Assembly: GCA_003446295.1 (NCBI GenBank)
Contig: DMBB01000369.1
Coordinates: 1-25,641 of the forward strand
Length of the DNA stretch: 25,641 bases
Direction of reading: 5' to 3'
From: Erysipelotrichaceae bacterium
GTDB lineage: Bacteria > Bacillota_I > Bacilli_A > Erysipelotrichales > Erysipelotrichaceae
Under the pieces are notes generated by a model. It did not search any database. It saw nothing but the letters and a program-made list of their open reading frames with translations, and was not told the DNA's origin. This document shows, in pieces, positions 23,470-25,641 of this stretch; position 1 is the first letter of the stretch, and every line of letters starts with the position of its first letter. A program made the translations under genes and the position numbers.

Positions 23470-24216
23470 TTATATGCTTCCTTGTTGTCCGCCATCAATT
23501 CTGATCACGGTATTGTTGATATAGTCGGCCTCATCACTGATCAGAAACCTGACCAGATACGCAACCTCTTCAGGTCTGCCGTACCTTTTGACCAGGATCT
23601 TTTCCGTTTCCTCTCTCAGGAACGCTTCATCATATCCGTCCAGTTCGCTTTCCGTACCGATAAAGCCCGGTGCAACTGCGTTGACATGAACATAGGGGCC
23701 GAACTGTACAGCCAGATCATGTGTGAGTGAGATCAATGCGGCCTTGGACGCGTCATAATCAAAACTCATCGGATAGTATGTGTTCATCCCGTTGGTGGAA
23801 GAAATGTTGATGATCCTGCCGTATTCCTGATCCAGCATATGTCTGTAAACACGCCTGCTGCAGATATATGCGCCGACCACATTGACATCCAGTGTTCTTC
23901 TGAATTCCTCTGCGGTCTTCAAATGAAACAGATTGGAAAGATCCACTGCCGCATTGTTGATCAGAATGTCCACGCCGTTCAGTTCTTCTTCAACAGCAGA
24001 AACCATACGGTCGACTTCTTCCTCATTGGAAATATCCGCCCTGAATGCAAGACATCTGACGCCATAGGTATCGGTGATCGTCTTCTGCAGCTGAAGTGCC
24101 TCATCCCCGGATGTCAGATAGTTGATGACAATGTCATAACCGTTCTTTGCCAGTTCCAGGGCAATTGCTCTGCCGATGCCTTTGGCCGCTCCGGTGATCA
24201 AGACTGTTTTATTCAT
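23470..24216 (-). CDS. short-chain dehydrogenase/reductase (SDR, FabG-like)
   Basis: This 248-residue protein is a classical SDR oxidoreductase. It has the cofactor-binding TGAAKGIG (Thr8 to Gly15), the structural NNAA, the ISS catalytic serine region and the YDASK active-site motif. The C-terminal VIRIDGG is typical of FabG-like members. The family reduces or oxidises carbonyl/hydroxy groups with NAD(P)H; the substrate cannot be read from the sequence. The gene begins 14 nt after the efp stop on the same strand and has no clear Shine-Dalgarno sequence, so it may rely on translation of efp. A strong terminator follows it. Confidence 0.88.
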   Translation of the reverse strand: MNKTVLITGAAKGIGRAIALELAKNGYDIVINYLTSGDEALQLQKTITDTYGVRCLAFRADISNEEEVDRMVSAVEEELNGVDILINNAAVDLSNLFHLKTAEEFRRTLDVNVVGAYICSRRVYRHMLDQEYGRIINISSTNGMNTYYPMSFDYDASKAALISLTHDLAVQFGPYVHVNAVAPGFIGTESELDGYDEAFLREETEKILVKRYGRPEEVAYLVRFLISDEADYINNTVIRIDGGQQGSI

Positions 24217-24230
24217 TTCGTAATATGAGA

Positions 24231-24788
24231 TTACGCTCTGCCGGAATATTTGCCGTCAGCTGTGGAAACGAGGATCTTCTCGCCTTCTTCAATGAACTGA
24301 GGAATTCTCAGTGTCAGACCTGTTTCTGTCTTGCCGTCTTTTGTCTGTGTTGACGGAGCACCCTTGATTGCCGGTGTTGTTTCAACGACTGTCAGAGTAA
24401 CACGGTCAGGCAGAGTAACATCAAGTACTGCACCTTCGAAGAATGTAAGCATGACATTCATGCCGTCGATCAGATAGTATTTGTTGTCACCGACATGGTC
24501 AGAATCCAGTTCATAGGATTCATATGTTTCCATATCCATGAAGTAGAAGACATTGTCTGCTTCGTAGGAATACTGAGCCTGCTTTCTTTCAATGTTTGCC
24601 TGCTCGAATTTTGTGGAAGCGTTGAAGTTTCTTTCCTGAGTGGAACCTGTCTTCAGGTTCTTCATCTTGGTCTTCAGGATCGCAGCGCCTTTGCCGGGCT
24701 TTACATGCATGAAATCAAGGACTACCCAAGGGTCGCCGTCTACAATTACTGTTAATCCTGTTTTGAAATCGCCAGCTTCAATTGCCAT
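24231..24788 (-). CDS. efp: elongation factor P
   Basis: This 185-residue protein is elongation factor P, which binds the ribosome between the P and E sites and rescues stalling at consecutive prolines. The N-terminal domain contains HVKPGKGAA, with Lys33 at the tip of the loop that is modified in many bacteria (Lys32 in Bacillus subtilis numbering). The length and the C-terminal TGLTLRIPQFIEEGEKILVSTADGKYSGRA match the family. GGAG lies 8 nt before the ATG. No modification enzyme gene is seen next to it; the SDR gene follows in the same direction. A weak promoter TTGTGT-N17-TAAAAT lies at 24852-24824, just downstream of an ATATCCG array. Confidence 0.97.
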   Translation of the reverse strand: MAIEAGDFKTGLTVIVDGDPWVVLDFMHVKPGKGAAILKTKMKNLKTGSTQERNFNASTKFEQANIERKQAQYSYEADNVFYFMDMETYESYELDSDHVGDNKYYLIDGMNVMLTFFEGAVLDVTLPDRVTLTVVETTPAIKGAPSTQTKDGKTETGLTLRIPQFIEEGEKILVSTADGKYSGRA

Positions 24789-24823
24789 AGTTACTTCTCC
24801 TTTTATTCTCTTTTTGCCGTCTT

Positions 24824-24852
24824 ATTTTATCAGTTCTGATTGCTGAACACAA
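24824..24852 (-). promoter_or_regulatory. probable efp promoter
   Basis: On the minus strand TTGTGT (24852-24847), a 17-nt spacer and TAAAAT (24829-24824) precede efp. The -35 box is poor (3 of 6), which would fit help from an activator bound at the ATATCCG array just upstream. An alternative -10, TATAAT, lies at 24860-24855 without a -35. Confidence 0.4.
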
Positions 24853-24857
24853 ACATT

Positions 24858-24908
24858 ATATCCGAAAATATTCATATCCGTGCAGCCGGATATTGCATTT
24901 GCGGATAT
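24858..24908. repeat. array of four ATATCCG heptamers (two direct, two inverted)
   Basis: ATATCCG occurs at 24858-24864 and 24874-24880, and its reverse complement CGGATAT at 24887-24893 and 24902-24908. The inner pair forms a perfect hairpin-like inverted repeat with a 6-nt centre, and the outer pair extends it to a 51-bp imperfect palindrome. It lies directly upstream of the efp promoter. No U-tract follows on either strand, so it looks like a protein-binding site rather than a terminator. Confidence 0.6.
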
Positions 24909-25098
24909 CAATGATTTATTGCCGTATTCAGGCAGGTATATTACAGGCCGGGAATTCACAGATCATCACCAGAAGCGCATATCATTCATGATCGCAGTGT
25001 CCGGTGCAGCAGGCATTCCCCTGTCTTATCCGGTTGGTCTGACCATTTTACTCACTGATGAATTTCCGTTTATTTATATACGAGCAGAAATCTAAGTT
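24909..25098. other. intergenic region, no gene supported
   Basis: The 404-bp gap between efp (24788) and the last gene (25193) holds the efp promoter, the ATATCCG array and, near the right end, a palindrome and a possible promoter. Between these I see no convincing gene. A GTG-started open frame at 24880-25095 begins inside the array, has no Shine-Dalgarno sequence and resembles no family I know. Confidence 0.5.
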
Positions 25099-25100
25099 GA

Positions 25101-25142
25101 TTTGGTTTGACCAAAGTCACGAAAATCAAAAATGAGTATTAT
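25101..25142 (+). promoter_or_regulatory. possible promoter and operator of the last gene
   Basis: TTTGGT-TTG-ACCAAA (25101-25115) is a perfect 6-bp-arm palindrome. It overlaps a weak -35 (AAGTCA, 25114-25119) that is 17 nt from a TATTAT -10 box (25137-25142). Transcription would start near 25149 and leave a 44-nt leader. The hexamers match only partly, so this is tentative. Confidence 0.35.
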
Positions 25143-25192
25143 GATTCCATTCAGCCGCATGTTAGAATGATTTCAGGAGTTGATAACATATC

Positions 25193-25641
25193 ATGAAAGA
25201 ACAGAAGAACAGAATGGTAAATGCTTTTGATCTTGAGAACATGAAGATCGATCCGAACTATGTACCGGCGGATCCTGAAAAAGCAAAACTGGTTTTAAAA
25301 CTCGGAAACATGATCACCGACCGCTACCTCGTGAAATATACGGGGACGATGGGATATGATGATCCGGAATACTGGATGCTGGATGAACTGCTGACCAAAG
25401 AAGAAGTCAAGTTCATGCTGTCATTCAAAAAGTGCAGGACCAACAAGGATATCGAAGAGCTTGCCAAGCTCAACGATATGACGGTTGAGCATGCAAAAGA
25501 AGTCGTTCAGCACCTGATGTGGATCGGCGTTGTGGAATGCAACAGGGAAAATGCAGACCATCACCTGCAGTACAATGTTCCGATCTTTGTGCCGGGCAGC
25601 GCTGAGTTTGCAATGATCAACACAGAACTCGTCCAGCAGCA
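25193..25641 (+). CDS. partial gene, possibly the N-terminus of a large FAD-type oxidoreductase
   Basis: The first 149 residues of a protein are present; the gene runs off the window. AGGAG lies 12 nt before the ATG, a longer gap than usual. The sequence shows MVNAFDLENMKIDPNYVPADPEKAK, then a winged-helix-like stretch (about residues 66-118, LTKEEVKFML...LAWIGVVEC-type pattern with two lone cysteines, Cys81 and Cys116), then YNVPIFVPGSAEF. No cofactor motif falls within the part seen. From memory, this opening resembles the N-terminal region that precedes iron-sulphur and FAD domains in large oxidoreductases of anaerobic Firmicutes. The assignment is weak until the rest is read. Confidence 0.6.
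   Translation, partial: MKEQKNRMVNAFDLENMKIDPNYVPADPEKAKLVLKLGNMITDRYLVKYTGTMGYDDPEYWMLDELLTKEEVKFMLSFKKCRTNKDIEELAKLNDMTVEHAKEVVQHLMWIGVVECNRENADHHLQYNVPIFVPGSAEFAMINTELVQQ

Noticed and set aside
24880..25095. 71-codon open frame with a GTG start on the plus strand between efp and the last gene
   Set aside because: It starts inside the ATATCCG array, has no Shine-Dalgarno sequence, matches no family I know, and is short enough to occur by chance.

Overview
The window reads as a chromosomal segment of a mid-GC anaerobic, gut-type Bacillota (Firmicutes). The signs are strong Shine-Dalgarno sequences (AGGAG, GGAGG), TTGACA/TATAAT-like promoters, U-tract terminators, a Firmicutes-type EF-P loop (KPGKGAA), an OatA-like peptidoglycan O-acetyltransferase, and a giant BspA-like leucine-rich-repeat surface protein. 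The mix would fit Erysipelotrichales, but that placement is inference. I saw no tRNA, rRNA, CRISPR array, transposase, integrase or phage gene.

Left part (1-5311, all genes on the minus strand). A four-gene unit runs from about 2459 down to 8: ADP-ribosylglycohydrolase, L-asparaginase, a 66-residue zinc ribbon and a DUF2200 protein. Upstream of it, past a terminator, is a MarR-type regulator followed by an SPL-like radical SAM enzyme. The MarR promoter carries a perfect 15-bp-arm palindrome. On the plus side of that palindrome lies a 16-codon ORF with its own Shine-Dalgarno sequence and terminator. Next comes a lipoprotein with a protein-tyrosine-phosphatase active site (4031-5311).

Middle (5442-17899). 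A ChbG/HpnK (YdjC-like) deacetylase is followed by a 1973-residue secreted repeat protein with about 22 LRR_5 repeats, an InlB-type B-repeat and several Ig-like repeats, but no visible cell-wall anchor. Its convergent neighbours are a lipoprotein with a divergent InlB-type repeat and a metallo-beta-lactamase-fold hydrolase. Then come a YnbB-type PLP enzyme and an OatA-like acyltransferase with an SGNH domain.

Right part (18051-25641). A tightly overlapping six-gene operon on the minus strand encodes, in transcription order, a zinc-ligand-less class II aldolase homologue, an intact class II aldolase, an NAD(P)/FAD oxidoreductase, a DUF1667 protein, an APH-fold kinase and a GlpA-like FAD oxidoreductase with a BFD-type [2Fe-2S] domain. 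This looks like a pathway in which a small polyol or sugar is phosphorylated, oxidised and cleaved by an aldolase; the substrate is unknown. Its promoter (TTGACA-N17-AATAAT) has a 17-bp palindrome between the -35 and -10 boxes. Upstream are an SDR dehydrogenase and elongation factor P on the minus strand. A 404-bp intergenic region there holds an array of four ATATCCG heptamers. The window ends inside a plus-strand gene that I could only tentatively relate to large redox enzymes.

The points most worth a second look are the aldolase/kinase/flavoprotein operon with its degenerate aldolase, the two operator-like promoter palindromes, the mini-ORF opposite marR, and the ATATCCG array upstream of efp.
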